Shown here in pieces: positions 10,216 through 22,639 of a DNA stretch of 64,000 nt (its first letter is position 1; the number at the start of each line of letters is the position of its first letter). The notes beneath the pieces were generated by a model that had not been told where the DNA came from, made no database searches, and saw only the letters and a list, made by a program, of their open reading frames with translations. A program made the position numbers and the translations under genes. Origin of the DNA: Apoda limacodes (lineage: Eukaryota > Arthropoda > Insecta > Lepidoptera > Limacodidae). Location: positions 8,556,001 through 8,620,000 of the forward strand of contig OX291544.1 of assembly GCA_946406115.1 (NCBI GenBank), written 5' to 3'.

Positions 10216-10765
10216 CTCGGAAAATTCACTTTGCATATCGAGAGTCCTTAAACAGTCAAGGAAGGTTCATGCTGCTTTTATGGTTTCAAGGGGATGTGAA
10301 GAGATTTTTTAACAATAGAGGGAACTGAAGTGCAAATGTAGACAATTTTTCATAATACTCGATTCCAAAGTATAGTACATTACTGCCGCGGCCTGCAAAC
10401 GAAGCATAACCGCGCGATTGTGAGTAGGTAGGTATGCGGACCGAGGCACGCATCACAGAGTACGGTAAAGCTCAGTTGTGGCCAAGGCTTGTATAATGCC
10501 AATCTAAAATAAAGTATATTGTCAATCATGATGATGACAACTTTATTGACAATGATAAAAAAAGTTAAGGTAATTTTGCCGCTAATTCGCCACGTTAAGA
10601 TGTCGAATTTTTTTTTTTAAATTAAATTAATGGCGCATATTTTTTGTTGTGCCAGTCTGAAATTTAAATGACATTTGATGAGTTATCTCTTTAGTTATCA
10701 ATATTAGGGTTTAAAAAAGTTAGTTCCATTATCAAATTACATATTTGACCGCTCAAGCGCTGGTA
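10216..10765. other. Unassigned DNA
   Basis: No gene, RNA or named repeat recognised. Slightly GC-richer near 10380-10480. Confidence 0.4.
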
Positions 10766-10768
10766 CTG

Positions 10769-10880
10769 TACTGCAAGTACGATTTATGTTTAAAACTGTA
10801 CTGCAAGTACGATTTATGTTTAAAACTGTACTGCAAGTACGATTTATATTTAAAACTGTACTGCAAGTACGATTTATCCC
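10769..10880. repeat. Tandem repeat, about 30-bp unit, four copies
   Basis: The unit is CTGCAAGTACGATTTATGTT plus TAAAACTGTA; the last copy diverges after GATTTAT. Because 30 is divisible by 3, the array stays open in frames on both strands and creates spurious peptides repeating YCKYDLCLKL or YLQYSFKHKS. This is a minisatellite and not a gene. Confidence 0.9.
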
Positions 10881-12625
10881 AAAGAGCTTTTGCAAATATA
10901 GTCGCATATCGTAGCATGTTTGAGAAAAGGAACATATCTATAAGTACTTCTATTTTAACATCTTAATTTTTAACCTTACACATAGGCATGTAAGTATATA
11001 AGTATATTGTTACGCCTGTTTATCAAAATCATAGGCAGATGTCGTGGACTTCCACTTGCTTTATTCACTCACATCAATGCTTTCATATACGTTCGATGCT
11101 TTAGGGTTCTTTTTACTTCGCATTTACTTTTAATACTTGCTGATCCTTGTTAACTGTTCGTGAATATGTAAAAAATAAGATACGCAAATACGATTAGAAG
11201 TTCTAGTGGATGAAAATGAGGGAAACATCATGTATGGCATATAGATAACATGGAAAGGAAGGAAGGGTGGCACGTTAGGCACGCTGTAAGCCATTATGCT
11301 AGTGATTTGGCGACACGAAATAGCTCGCAGACGGCTAAAGGGTGTTTAGCCGTTTAGAAATTGCTACTTCTGTACATTTACACACATACACACATATTTG
11401 CATATGGAGTTATACAGTATGATAATTCGTATTCTACAGCATTTTGACCAGATTTGCGTGAAATTTAACAGCGAGATTCTTATCGTTGGTACTATCCTTT
11501 ATTATGTGAATATATTCAGACTTTCTGTTAACTTTTAGTCATCTGAAAAATCATTGCCAAACGACATTGTACATGTACGTAAGTAAAATAAGATAAACCC
11601 CAATAAGCGTTAGCTAAAAAAGATTTTTTACGTCTTGTAAAAGGTTTCTTATTCTTATGCGATTTATGTATACGGATTTTGCTTTTGTTACTAATACTTC
11701 AGTATTTTTTACCATTTAGGCACTATTTGACTGAGTTTTCTTATCAAGTCTTTCGTATTTTAATCAGTTTCTATTTAAAAGAAAACTGTTTTAAGTTAAA
11801 CATAAGTTGTCGTAAAACGTTATTTATAAGGAACTCGTTTCGGAGCTTCGAGAAAGTACTTAAAATGCAGAAATATTATGATTCATTTAAATTAAGTAAA
11901 TATCAGTTCCGTGGTTTTGTTTTCTTTAAAACAACTTTAATTTTAACTAAAGCCCAGGCTGATTTCATATAAAGCTTTGATGATTGATATCTTTCTAGAA
12001 ACGATACTTAATTTAACAAGTTCGAGAACTGAACCAAAGTCTTAATTACTTTGGTTCAGGTCACTTTTAGCTTTAGGAGTTAGTAATAGAAATGTTCGGA
12101 AAGCTCTATGGAAATATTAGCTTTTAACAAACATTTTTGAACCGCATTTTGTATTCTCTTTTACCGCCGCATTTCATAGGAAAGCTTTTACCGTATATCA
12201 ATTACTAAATTTACGCCGCTTTTGGAGAGCTTATTAGAATTTGAAGTCTAAATGTAGGTACACACTTTTGAGTAAACGTGTTTATTTAGTGTATATGCGT
12301 GTGTGTGTATGTATATATGTATATACATACATTTATTTCAACCCGGATAAAGTCGGGGAGTGCCGCACTTATATAATAAAAATAGTAAGTGTTTAAATGT
12401 TTTTTGAATATGATTGCGAACGTATGAACTGCATCTGATCCATTAGTTGATTGAGCTCCATATTCGAGACGTACTAAAAAACAAAAAGTTACATACTTTT
12501 CATCAATAAATGGATATTAGTCTAGCAGACTGAAATGTAATCAAATTATCTGTAGGCTATGGAGAGGGCTATATTAGCTAGATTTTTATCTGACGGTCAT
12601 TGTGATCAGAAATGAGAAAATCCGA
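10881..12625. other. AT-rich unassigned DNA
   Basis: No supported gene. A TG/TA microsatellite lies at about 12296-12330. An open frame at 11679-11972 has AT-driven composition and no domain. Confidence 0.4.
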
Positions 12626-12629
12626 CCAA

Positions 12630-12875
12630 GAACTAAAACCATCTGAATGAGCATGTAGACTGAAGTGGCAGTGGGTAGGTCATATCTGCCGCAGAACCGT
12701 TGGCCGTTGGGGCAGACTAGTGGATACCACGGATTGGTAAGCGCAGCGTGGGTTGCTCTCCAGCCAGGTAGACCGATGACCTAACGAAGGAAGCAGGAAA
12801 AGACTGGATGAGACCGAGTACGGTGGCTATTCTTAGAAGACTTACGATGTCTAACAGTGGACTGATATTGGCTGA
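12630..12875 (+). pseudogene. 3' end of an RTE-type non-LTR retrotransposon
   Basis: Translates in mixed frames to KWQWVGHICRRTVGRWG, VDTTDW and R.LLSSQVDR, followed by a CTAACAGTGGACTGATATTG 3' tail. The GH(I/V)xRR..RWG..RW.D pattern is the C-terminus of RTE-type LINE reverse transcriptases. All upstream domains are missing and stops are present. Another RTE-type copy with endonuclease and polymerase lies at 54.2-56.4 kb. Confidence 0.65.
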
Positions 12876-13049
12876 TTGATAAATAGAATGACATTAATAT
12901 AGGTAATCCTTAAGATGATCATGGATTATAGTAAAAACATATGTTTTTAATCAACAAAAATTGTGTTCTCACAAAATTTGCATGTAGGTAAGTTCTGACG
13001 AGAATCTAATACCTTTAAACGAGTAATTCTTGTATATATAGATATATAA

Positions 13050-13350
13050 TCTGAATCTTGGAAAAGGCTCCAACGATTTTCATGAAATTTAGTTTGCAGG
13101 GGGTTTGGGGGGCGATAACTCGATCTAGCTTGGTTTATTTTTTTAGAAAAAGTCGTTTTATTCGTGTTTTCAGGCAATAATAAACTGAAAAATATTACTC
13201 TTTCAGACATCTATTGGCGAGTAGTAATACTATTATTTTTACCGACATAGTAACACTATAGCTACTGAACAATAGATGGCGTTGTTAAGCAACACTAAAG
13301 CCACTTGACAATAGATGGCGTTGTTAAAAAACCGAGCAAAGCTCGGTCTC
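13050..13350 (+). repeat. Repeat with tandem ATAGATGGCG units and a terminal hairpin
   Basis: A block with TTTTCATGAAATTTAGTTTG and GGGGGCGATAACTCGATCTA is followed by two copies of ACAATAGATGGCGTTGTTAA (about 13269-13288 and 13307-13326). It ends with the hairpin ACCGAGCAAAGCTCGGT (about 13331-13347). The arrangement resembles a known lepidopteran dispersed repeat. Class not assigned. Confidence 0.5.
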
Positions 13351-13761
13351 CAGGTACTATAGCATAATGGTACCGGTTTTTGATTAGTTTATATCGAGTT
13401 AGCTTTATTTGATAATTAGGCTCAGAGGCTTAAGTCAGAGTCAGTTTAATGAATATTTAATATATAAGAATAAAGTTATATTTTTAGTGGCTACATTGAA
13501 TGACTTAGTTATAGAAGATATATCTATGATAATATTATCAATGCAAAAGTTTGGATGGATGACTGTTTGTTACTCAATCACGCCAGATCGGCTGAACTGA
13601 TCTGGATGTTATTAGCACATAGATAGATTATAATCTGAAAAATATCATAAGCTACATTTGATCTTAGAAATTTAAAAATTACTACATGCTGTAATGCTTT
13701 AAAAAAAGATCCTAACCAATAACTTGCAAGATATTTAATGTGTGTAGAGAACCATCAATAT

Positions 13762-14145
13762 TAAAAAAAAAAACGAGTTGCACTCCGGGAGTGCCGGCAG
13801 AAGTGAAAACCTTTACACACAATTCGCGCTTAACACTCAAATATGTCACAAGACATGTCTTTGACATTGTCAAGAAATAATAATGTTTGTTTATTTTCTT
13901 TTTTGACGTAGTATATTTGACATCGCAATATGTCATAGAATTAAAATTCCATATCGAACCTCCCTGTACTACTCATAATCGCGAATACTAAAAATAAAAA
14001 TTATAATAGGCGTGGCATTATGGTTTCCGTCTTACGAATTTCTACGATTAGGACACGTGACCTGACGCGAGTTTATCATTTTTTATCCATACCAAAAAAA
14101 GTGCACAACGCCGCTAAAGAAGTTTTCACTTCAAAAAAAATTAAC
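13762..14145 (+). repeat. Repeat family A, copy 2 (full length, CACGTG subtype)
   Basis: Begins GTTGCACTCCGGGAGTGCCG, which contains a short palindrome, then GCAGAAGTGAAAAC. The far end is GTTTTCACTTC, so GAAGTGAAAAC forms an 11-bp terminal inverted repeat just inside the hairpin. The middle carries TTTTGACGTAGTATATTTGAC, CCTCCCTGTACTACTCATAA, GGCGTGGCATTATGGTTTCC and a CACGTG at 14054-14059. Noncoding despite short open frames. Likely a non-autonomous mobile element; class uncertain. Confidence 0.8.
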
Positions 14146-14556
14146 TCGTTACTCGATTTTTCATCAGCACGTTGTACTTACTACTCATTACATTATTATC
14201 ACTAACTACAGAGCAGAGGTATATTAAAAATACCGTCGTGCAATAACCGAGAGAGACCCTTTAGCTCGGCTGACGACGCACGTCTGAAGGAGGCTGTTCG
14301 TGCGTTCAGAATAGCTCCCCTTAATTAACAGAGAGAGTGAGCGGTGCATGCTTGCATTCTGCACTTAAAGACGCTATTCAGCCTTTAACTTTAAAGAAAT
14401 AGGAAACTTTTAGAGTTTTCTTTGCTGATTTACTCCAAATTTTTCGTATTAGATAATTAAACAATACCTATATATATGACGTCATTAATTACCAATGTAT
14501 TTTGGTGTTATCTCAAAAAAAGTCTCGTTTAATGTTTTTTGACAATACTCCAGTTT

Positions 14557-14982
14557 TAGGGTTTCGTACCCAAAGGGTACAAAACTAAGACTCCGCTGTC
14601 CGTCCGTCCGTCTGTCACCAGGCTGTATCTCATGAACCGTGATAGTTAGACAGTTGGAATTTTCACAGAAGATGTATTTCTGTTGCCGCTATAACAACAA
14701 ATACTAAAAAACAGAATTAAATAAATATTTAAGAGAGCTCCTAAACAAAAAACGTGATTTTTTTTGCTTATTTTTGCTCAATACTCATAACGGCAACAGG
14801 TAGCCGCGAATATTCACAGAATTCTTAGTTATATACTCACTTTCAAAATATAGTCATAAATTAAAATAAAACGAATATTCCCCATACCATAAAATAAACG
14901 TGATTTTTTTGCCGTTTTTATAGATAATAGTAGGTAACCCTTCGTGCGCGAGTCCGACTCGCAGATCGCCGATTTTTTATTA
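14557..14982 (+). repeat. Dispersed repeat family C, copy 2
   Basis: GGGTTTCGTACCCAAAGGGT start, GTCCGTCCGTCTGTCACCAG, CTCATGAACCGTGATAGTTA, and the palindromic end GTGCGCGAGTCCGACTCGCA before a diverged ATCGCCGATTTTTT. Same order as 1984-2372. Confidence 0.75.
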
Positions 14983-16405
14983 TTGTTATTCTTATTTATA
15001 TTTTTTCTACTTACTTTACCCCCTAATGATCATACCGTAATGTTGAATGAACAAACACTTTAACATCATTATATTAGTAAAGAAATTATAGATTACCTAC
15101 CCTACCTATACCTACAGAAAATGACGAAGTCTAATATATTATCACCATATTCTAAACAAAACTACTCTAAGATCGCTAAAAGTGCCACTAATATAAACTA
15201 ATATAAATACTAAACTACCACTTAATTACCTACTTAACCTAAATAATAGCACAAACTTTATTACCTACTGTTTAACTTATACATCAATAAATAGGTTTAA
15301 ACACTTAGCTTCACCCTTTCAATATAACAATACTTAAGTACCTAACTAGTTCGAACAAATGACACTATACTAACCCGTGTACACATACCATATTAATATT
15401 ATATACCCACTATGACGATTACGACCACATATTTTGCCTATCAATACGTAATAGTGTCCAAACACCTGGTTTTACTATCACCATCGTAGGTAAAAGCTAG
15501 TAGGTCGCCGCACCACTATGCACAACGCTTGATACTTTATCCTTTTTTTTTCTATTGAGTACCGTATATGCAATCATGTTTGGGGTACGTCAAGACCTCC
15601 ATTTAATACTCAATTTCATTAATAGTTTTAGACATTTGTCTAATCTGTCCTGCTGCAATATAATTTTTTTTGCATATACGCACTTTACTTTTTTTTACTT
15701 TGGGTTATTTTAAGTATATTTAAGTATATTTAAGTATATTTAAGTACTGCAATAATTTAAAAAAGAACCTTTTGATATCATTACTACAATGTCTGTTGTT
15801 AACCGACGAAAAATATATTTTTATGTTTTTAAAAAAACATAATTTTTATGTAAGAATTTGAATATATTCTCAGGAAAATGCATATTTCTGTATCTCTAAC
15901 TATCTATTAAAAATTTAAAGTATAGAAAATTTAAATTTACTTTAACTATATTTTAATTTATATTTTAATTTTAGTAAGTATGTTGGCAACCAACTTTTGT
16001 GCCCATAAAGTTTGTTGCACTGTACCAATATTAAAGACTACAATAAATACCTGAAATTTGCGATGACTTAGAAGAATATAAAAAATATTTACATAATGAA
16101 ATGACTTACCTTATTTCTTCAATATGTAGAAAAATCTGAAACAAAATAATATATTTAACAATAATTATCGTATAAAAAATTTCATTATATTAATTTTCCT
16201 TTTCTAGATTTGTTTACAGCTTATGAGTTCATTGGTAACAGTCTCTAGTTAGCGAAACTATAGAATGTAATAGAAAATGTATGCAAGTCAGATTTACCTC
16301 TTACTTACTTGCATACATTTATCTCTCGAATTCCAGAGACTGAATTACTCAAGACAGTTTGCAATAAGCTCTCTGGTCATGAATTTTCTAATTAGATACA
16401 TTATA
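14983..16405. other. Very AT-rich unassigned DNA with an 11-bp minisatellite
   Basis: TTTAAGTATAT repeats about 3.5 times at 15710-15747. Nothing else recognised; no coding frame of substance. Confidence 0.5.
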
Positions 16406-16407
16406 TA

Positions 16408-16825
16408 TCGTTTTTTGAAGTGAAAACTTCTGTAGCGGCGTTGTGCACGTTTTTTGGTATGGGTAAAAATTGATAAACTGACGCAGGCTGATCGAAAATC
16501 CGTAAGACGGAAACCATAATGCCACGCCATAATTGGTATGGGTATAAAATGATAAACTCGCGCAGGCTGATCGATAATTCGTAAGACGGAAACCATAATG
16601 CCACGCCATATTTCAGTATATGGCGATTATGAGTAGTACAGGGAGGTTGGATATGGAATTTTAATTCTATGACAGATTGAGATGTCAAATATACGACGTC
16701 AAAAAAGTAAAAAACAAACATTATTATTTATAATAAATAAATATGTATAAAAAGTGATGGGAAGTAAATAGCTAGTATGTTTTCACTTCTGCCGGAACTC
16801 CCGGAGTGCAACCCGTTTTTTTTTA
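16408..16825 (-). repeat. Repeat family A, copy 3 (79-bp tandem subtype)
   Basis: Inverted relative to copy 2. TTTTTGAAGTGAAAACTTC lies at one edge, GGAACTCCCGGAGTGCAACC at the other. Instead of the CACGTG block it has two tandem copies of a 79-bp unit (16454-16532 and 16533-16611), each with GCAGGCTGATCG and CGTAAGACGGAAACCATAAT. The overlapping open frames here (MVSVLRI..RVYHF repeats) arise from this duplication and are not genes. Confidence 0.8.
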
Positions 16826-16829
16826 ACTA

Positions 16830-16990
16830 ACGAGGAAAACAAGCTAACGGTCCACCTGATATATAAAGTACTCTGTGCCGTAGCCTATGGAAGCTTGTAA
16901 CACCAGGGGTATTTGCCCCGACCCTTTAAAAATCCCATAAATTCTTTCTTGAAGAACTCCATACTGTACGTCGTCTTTGCATTGATTCAA
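16830..16990 (-). pseudogene. Non-LTR 3' end fragment (same family as 1-592)
   Basis: On the minus strand this contains the terminal stretch encoding SMEFFKKEF-like sequence, the AGGGTCGG block, and the CACCAGGGGTATTTGC block (plus sense) shared with the copies at 27.5, 42.2 and 58.5 kb. Only the last ~150 bp remain. It abuts family A copy 3. Confidence 0.7.
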
Positions 16991-18590
16991 ATAATATTTT
17001 ACATCACGGTGTAGGTATTTTGTGAATCGCCATACAGATTTGTTATGAATTTTTTTTATGAATGGTTTTTTTTAGGCGTATCCCATCGCTTTCGGTGTCT
17101 ACAGATAAAGCTTTAAAAATGCATTTGAGGTGTTAAAGCAATGATATATCTAAATAGTTTTTCTTTAAGAGGTCTCTAAGTTTTGCGAGTGAAATAGAGT
17201 TAGAAATGTTGTGGCCTCTAACTTTCGAACCGCTTGTTCAAAAAATCTGAAAAAAATCACAGTGATAGAGCTTTATAAATACTTACAAGTATAATGAAAA
17301 TTGTTTTAAACAAAATTAATTCACAGTTTTTTTAGATATTCGCAATAGTTCGAATTAACTGTCTAAATTTTGTCTCCCTATCTTAAAAAAAATGCGATAA
17401 TAGAGCTTTGTGAAAAATGTTAATAAAAATGTTTAGAACAAAATCGGTTCACATTTTTTTTAGAAATTCAATAATTCTCAGTCTACGGAACCCTAACTTA
17501 AAGCTTGTACGATACGCACCTGGTCGATTTAAAACTATAGACTTAACATTTCGTACACGTATAACAATAGTACCAGTTTTAAAAATTAGTACCTATGTAC
17601 ATTTTGGAAAAAAGTAAGATACCTAACCCTATACTCTTATTTAAAGTGGGAATAAAAAAATATTTAAATCAAATTACAGTGCTTTCAAATAACTGCTAAG
17701 CAAAATTATAAAATATAAAGTTATGTAGAGAAGGGCAAAAGGTGCCCTTGAAATTTGTGACCTGTCTATGCTTCAACTAATTTCATTCATGAATTATTCA
17801 CCACCTGTTTACGCCGAGCTTCAATTAAATGTACCGAAGTTCGACTTCATTTAAAAGTTCTGAAACTGTTTCATTTAATTATATTTTATTTAAAAACATA
17901 CAGTTACTTACTATTTAGTGTCTTTACATTGTTTTTGTCTCATACGCTACTTTCCTAAGAGTCAACAGTCATGAAAAATTACTTGTGTTCCAAACGATAC
18001 ATGTTTATATGTACGTGAAATCTTGTGTGTGACAGACACTTCTCAAAATAGAGTTATATATAGCCAAAATCATTTAATTCCTTAATAAAGTATGAAAGCT
18101 GAAAATACAGAATATAAGGCTGGTACTTTCTATTCCATAATACGTTTACAATACCTTATTGTCCGTTGCACATGCTGAGTCGCAAAAAAAGGATTACTTA
18201 ATGGCAACTAAGGCAAACTTAAGTAAATAAGTGGTCTCCAGTTATAGAGATTCCTTTCAATTCCCAATCTACTTACTAGCAGTAACTAGTAGAAAGTTCA
18301 ATCAAAACGAAACACACGGGGCTTTAATACAAACTTTTTTACTTCGTGTATTACATTACTAACTTTTATAACATTGCGTATAAATAAGTACAAAAATACA
18401 AATCAATTTAATCTTTTATATCAGTTCTTTGACAAAAAAAGGAATCTGTTTGAATTTGTTGAGTAACAGAAATACCAGCCGTTTATTGCATTGTATCTCG
18501 CTTTAGCAATTCAGTAATTTATTGGATTCAAATATTCCGTTGGGACAGATATTTGTTACATAAGTCACGTTACAAATCTGTAACTTATAA
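16991..18590. other. Unassigned AT-rich DNA
   Basis: No supported gene. A short open frame at 17417-17617 has no recognisable domain. TCTACGGAACCCTAAC at 17482-17497 resembles the 5' end of repeat family C inverted. Confidence 0.4.
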
Positions 18591-18784
18591 TCCATACTAA
18601 CAATAAATGCGAAAGTGACTGTTTGTTTGTTTGCCCGTCCTTTACGTTGCAACGGAGCATCCTATTATTAATTTGGCACATGGAAAGTTGAAGATATAAA
18701 ACTGCCTTAGTATTCTAATATACTAATATCCTTAATATAATTTTACCATAAGGAGTTGCCGTAGAAATCACACGCCAGGTCTAG
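18591..18784 (+). mobile_element. Helitron-like non-autonomous element, 194 bp
   Basis: Starts TCCATACTAACAATAAATGC after an A and ends GCCAGGTCTAG before a T, so the ends are TC..CTAG in an A|T target with no target-site duplication. A GTTTGTTTG block follows the start, and AAGGAGTTGCCGTAGAAATC precedes the end as in related copies. The 3' hairpin is eroded. Encodes nothing; it would depend on a Rep/helicase element elsewhere. Confidence 0.65.
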
Positions 18785-19703
18785 TAATCAAATTGTCTGC
18801 CTGCCTGTGAAGAAGACCTTTTTTTAGGAACGCAAAGGAGGTATCAAGCTGAAATTAATATTAAATACTCAGGTCTGCAATTCCTTGGAGCAGTGAAAAA
18901 TCAAATTTCTAAATCAACGCAATCAATAGATGCGGCTGTTTATGCTGCGTTTATGCCGCATATTTGACAATCACAAGGGAATCAGGGTTTAATCATGGCA
19001 AGTACTTCCTGGTGACCCAGAACCGAGAAATTTGGCAAGAAGCAATGTAGCACAAGTAACGAAAAAAAAACCGAAAATCGTAAATTAATATACTTATTTG
19101 CAGTTGGTAAACTAACCGCAAGCTATGCAGATGTATAAGGACAACAGTTTTTTAACGGCTTAAGTTTGTCCCTCAATACAGTTTAATGTAGCTGTAAATT
19201 ACCTAGCTGCTTACACTATTATACTCTCTTATTATTTTACGATATTTGTCTTTCATTAAAAATATAATTTCCGTGATGAACGAACTATTTACACACCTGC
19301 AAGTTTGTACGGAGCCCTTGGTGTGCGAGTCTCACTCGAACTTGACCGGTTTTTATATATATATTTTCTGGACTTCTTTAGACATTTTTTAGTTGACGGC
19401 CAACATGTTAATTGAGTACAGCACTAAAAAACGAGATATAGGCAAGTTTGGACAGTTTTTGTTAGTAAATAACTACTAAAATAAATAATAATAGAAAACA
19501 AATCATAAAAATTTTAATCCGTTTTAGAGAAATAGAAATAGCCAAGATAAAATAAGATAATATTTATTTCGCAAGAAACATGGTTATATTGATGTTACAT
19601 TGTAGATACATAGGCACAAAACGTGTTTCACCTTCCATGCAAAATTATACCTATAAAAAAAAATTATATCTTACATTAACACATCTAGATTACAATTTAT
19701 AAT
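18785..19703. other. Unassigned DNA with a family C 3' end
   Basis: The isolated end of repeat family C lies at 19308-19355 (CGGAGCCCTTGGTGTGCGAG, then GACCGGTTTTTA). The rest is AT-rich with nothing recognisable. Confidence 0.45.
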
Positions 19704-20240
19704 GAAAAAACGGGTTGCACTCCGGGAATGCCAGCAGAAGTGAAAAAATACTAGCTATTTACTAAACATCACTTTTTATACATATTTATTTATTATATAT
19801 AATAATGCTTGTTTATTTACTTTTTTGACGTAGTATATTTGACATCACAATCTGTCATAGAATTAAAATCCCATATCCAACCTCACTGTACTACTCATAA
19901 TCGCCATATACTAAGAAAAATAATGTTTGTTTATTTACTTTTTTGACGTAGTATATTTGACATCTCAATCTGTCATGGATTTAAAATCCCATATCCAACC
20001 TCCCTCTACTACTCATAATCACCATATACTAAAATATGGCGTGGCATTATGGTTTCCGACTTACGAATTTTAGATCAGCCTGCGCAAGTTTATAATTTTT
20101 TACCCATATCAGTTATGGCGTGGCATTATGGTTTCTGTCTTACGAATTTTCGATCAGCCTGCGCGAGTTTATAATTTTTACCCATACCAAAAAAGAACGC
20201 AACGCAGCTAAAGAAGTTTTCACTTCAATAACAAAAGAAA
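19704..20240 (+). repeat. Repeat family A, copy 4 (expanded, tandem subtype)
   Basis: Begins AACGGGTTGCACTCCGGGAA. It carries two tandem copies of a ~120-bp block with TTTTGACGTAGTATATTTGAC and CCATATCCAACCTC (about 19798-19918 and 19919-20033). These are followed by two copies of the 79-bp TGGCGTGGCATTATGGTTTC unit (about 20035-20112 and 20113-20190). It ends AAGTTTTCACTTC. The 79-bp duplication is shared with copy 3; the 120-bp one is private. Confidence 0.8.
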
Positions 20241-20837
20241 AAAAAAATAGTAATACATAATTTTCATCACAATTATCAAAATAAATTTCATGTTTATTTA
20301 TTGACAAGAAATTCTTTAAGTGTATAAAAGCACCGATTCACAAGCCATTTCTGCAGGCTTTGTTTAAAAAGATTAATATTTCTCTTTAGTTAAGTTTAGT
20401 TATAAATTGTCAAAAAAGCTTATCTCCCGAGAATTTTACCTAAAGAGCTTTTAAAAACAGCAACTCGAGTCAGTAGCTAAATGAAGCAAGCTCGTCTACA
20501 TTTTGGACGGAATGACAGCTCAGTGCGAGTTTAGTCGGAAATGTGGCGTGTCGGGATTAGACCGAGAGCTCCATTTACAGATTACCTCAATAATTAAGCT
20601 TTCTCTAAACGTAGGGGTTTATTTTCGGCTATGCACATCAGTTTCCAACCGAATTCACAAGCATTTACAAATACCAATTCCAGAATATAGATACAATAGT
20701 TTATGATATGTCTAATTATGTATTGTCTGCTTAGCAATGTGTAAACATACCTTTTTAATAGAGTGGCTAAAAAATGGATATATTACGTAGATGTTTTGCG
20801 TGCGGGAAATTGGCGATAACGCACTAGTGGTTTTTAC
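20241..20837. other. Unassigned DNA
   Basis: No gene recognised; short open frames lack domains. Confidence 0.4.
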
Positions 20838-21110
20838 TTTACCAAACTCCCTCGCGGTCAAGTTGGTAGAGTGGCTGGCTGCTGTGCAGTGGGTTTGGGT
20901 TCGATTCCCGCACTGGACATACATTTATGTGATAAACGTTTGTGTTTGTCTTGTGCCTGGGTGTATTTATGTATGATATGTATGTATTTACAAATATAAA
21001 AGTAATTTATTATGTATTTGTATCCATTGTTTGCTATCCATAACACAAGATTTGCTTACTTTGGGGCCAGGCGGCGCTGTGGGTAATATCCAAAAATTGC
21101 AAAAAAAAAT
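20838..21110 (+). repeat. tRNA-derived SINE, second type
   Basis: Head GCGGTCAAGTTGGTAGAGTG and CTGTGCAGTGGG, with B-box GGTTCGATTCC at 20898-20908. The body has GTTTGTCTTGTGCCTGGGTG and TATGTATGTATTTACAAATA, then GGGCCAGGCGGCGCTGTGGG, and ends near an A/T-rich run at about 21100. The tRNA-like head is fused to an unrelated body, so it is a SINE and not a tRNA gene. Confidence 0.75.
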
Positions 21111-21459
21111 TTTTTAATGTATTTATTTCGTTTTTACACAGCTGTATTAAAAACAGTCGTTCAATACACGCGCGGGACTGCCATTTTAACTAGTTCTGTC
21201 GTTAATCGGAAATTGTAATAACAAATTTCCCGCACTTACTATAATAAACTATAATAAAATGTACTATTCGTTAGTCGTGTAACAGCCCAGTACCAACCAA
21301 TAATAAGGTTCGTGGTTAAATCCCAGAGTACCCAAATGTCTTTAATTGTCGTTACCAATTCGGTAAAGCAAAAATTTTGATAAACCTGTGATCATTAACA
21401 TAAAAAAATTAAAAAGACGGATGTGCGAGTCTGACTTGCGAGCTGAGACAATTGTGTAG

Positions 21460-21640
21460 AGTACATTGTGTATTAAGGGTGTTAAGGAGAAAACTACTAA
21501 CGAGAAACTATGTAGGCCGAAGGCTTTAATAACTCGAGTTTGTAATTTCCGTACTGCCCGTGTTACACACAATGTTTTTCATCATATTTGTCAGTAAATA
21601 AATAAAAATATAAGATGAATAAATAAATAAACTAACCAAA
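21460..21640 (+). repeat. Dispersed repeat family I, copy 1
   Basis: Contains GGAGAAAACTACTAACGAGA, GAAGGCTTTAATAACTCGAG, GCCCGTGTTACACACAATGT and an AATAAATAAAAATATAAGAT tail. The inverted counterpart lies at 61160-61340. Immediately upstream, 21408-21445 is a remnant of family C. The tail structure suggests a retroposed unit; function unknown. Confidence 0.55.
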
Positions 21641-21831
21641 ACACTATTGAAACAGCGGGCATAGTAAAAAGTTAAAACATACTACACTATGTATACAAAC
21701 ATAAGAAAAATATTTGGAACCACAGTACAGTTTTATACATATTTGATATAATAGCCGCGTCATTGCCGCCCGCAGGTCCTATGCACGCGCGCTTTGCTTA
21801 TTGAAAAGTAAAATGTACAAAGAAAAAGCCC

Positions 21832-21945
21832 GTTAGATTAATTAAGGTCTTACAGAGTCTCGCCACAAAAGCCCGGGGACGCAGTTATGGCTGCAACAGC
21901 CAGCTGCATCCAGAATTGTCTATTCAGAAAAAAAAAACTCGCTTT
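21832..21945 (+). repeat. 3' end of a jockey-type non-LTR element
   Basis: ATGGCTGCAACAGCCAGCTG and CATCC, followed within 30 bp by an A-run, matches the tail of the jockey copy near 9174-9215. GGTCTTACAGAGTCTCGCCA precedes it. Only the 3' untranslated end remains. Confidence 0.6.
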
Positions 21946-22308
21946 GCCTGCACATTATGACACTGTTTACGAGAAAGTTCTTTATTTTTACTGTATCTTT
22001 ACAAACAGTTTTCGCCATGAGTAAAACATATTGCGGAGAAAAACGAAATTGAATTTGTTTAAAAATAAGTTCTTATCGAATCAATCTTCGTTTTCAAATT
22101 CAATTTGTACAGATTTAACACATTCCTCTAGAGCCCCATTTCAAATCTGTAATAAAACCTAACCTTCCTTAATTTCACGGAATTCTAGTGCAAAAATATA
22201 TTCTCAAATCGAACTAGTATATAGGAATCATAGGTACTATACTACTAACCTACGACAACTGCGTTAAATCATATAATCTCACCCTCAGTATCTGCAGATA
22301 TTATTATA
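21946..22308. other. Unassigned AT-rich DNA
   Basis: Nothing recognised. Confidence 0.4.
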
Positions 22309-22633
22309 CTAGACTTTGCCGGCGGCTCCACCCGCCCTTAATTCGGTTATCGGCGTAGGACTCCTTTATTTAATAACAGTATTAATACTGTGATTTACTC
22401 CTTAATTACACTAATGAAGTTTGCTATATCAAGCTGTAGCTATAGCTATAGTTCGTTTAAGCTCGGTTATAGTTATTCCAGCAGGAACTTTTGATTTTTT
22501 CTGGTTTTTGATAAATTCCAGGGTCTAATCTATAGGTGTGCCAAGTTTCATCCCGATCAGTCCAGTGGCTGAAGCGTTATTAAGTAATGAATATCCATAC
22601 ATACAAACTTTCGCGTTTATAATATAAGTAGGA
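22309..22633 (-). mobile_element. Helitron-like non-autonomous element, 325 bp
   Basis: On the minus strand it begins TCCTACTTATATTATAAACG after A and ends with GGGCGGGTGGAGCCGCCGGC, AAAGT and CTAG before T. GGCGG..CCGCC forms the 3' hairpin about 10 bp from CTAG. Ends, hairpin, A|T target and lack of duplication all fit Helitrons. The GTTATCGGCGT-type block (plus sense) next to the hairpin is shared with the copies at 28.8, 33.2 and 62.9 kb. Confidence 0.75.
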
Positions 22634-22639
22634 TATAAG

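Noticed and set aside
10745..10966. Repetitive protein with YCKYDLCLKL repeats
   Set aside because: Produced by a 30-bp minisatellite that is open on both strands.
16345..16721. Three overlapping minus-strand frames with repeated MVSVLRI..RVYHF motifs
   Set aside because: They fall entirely inside repeat family A and reflect its 79-bp tandem duplication.
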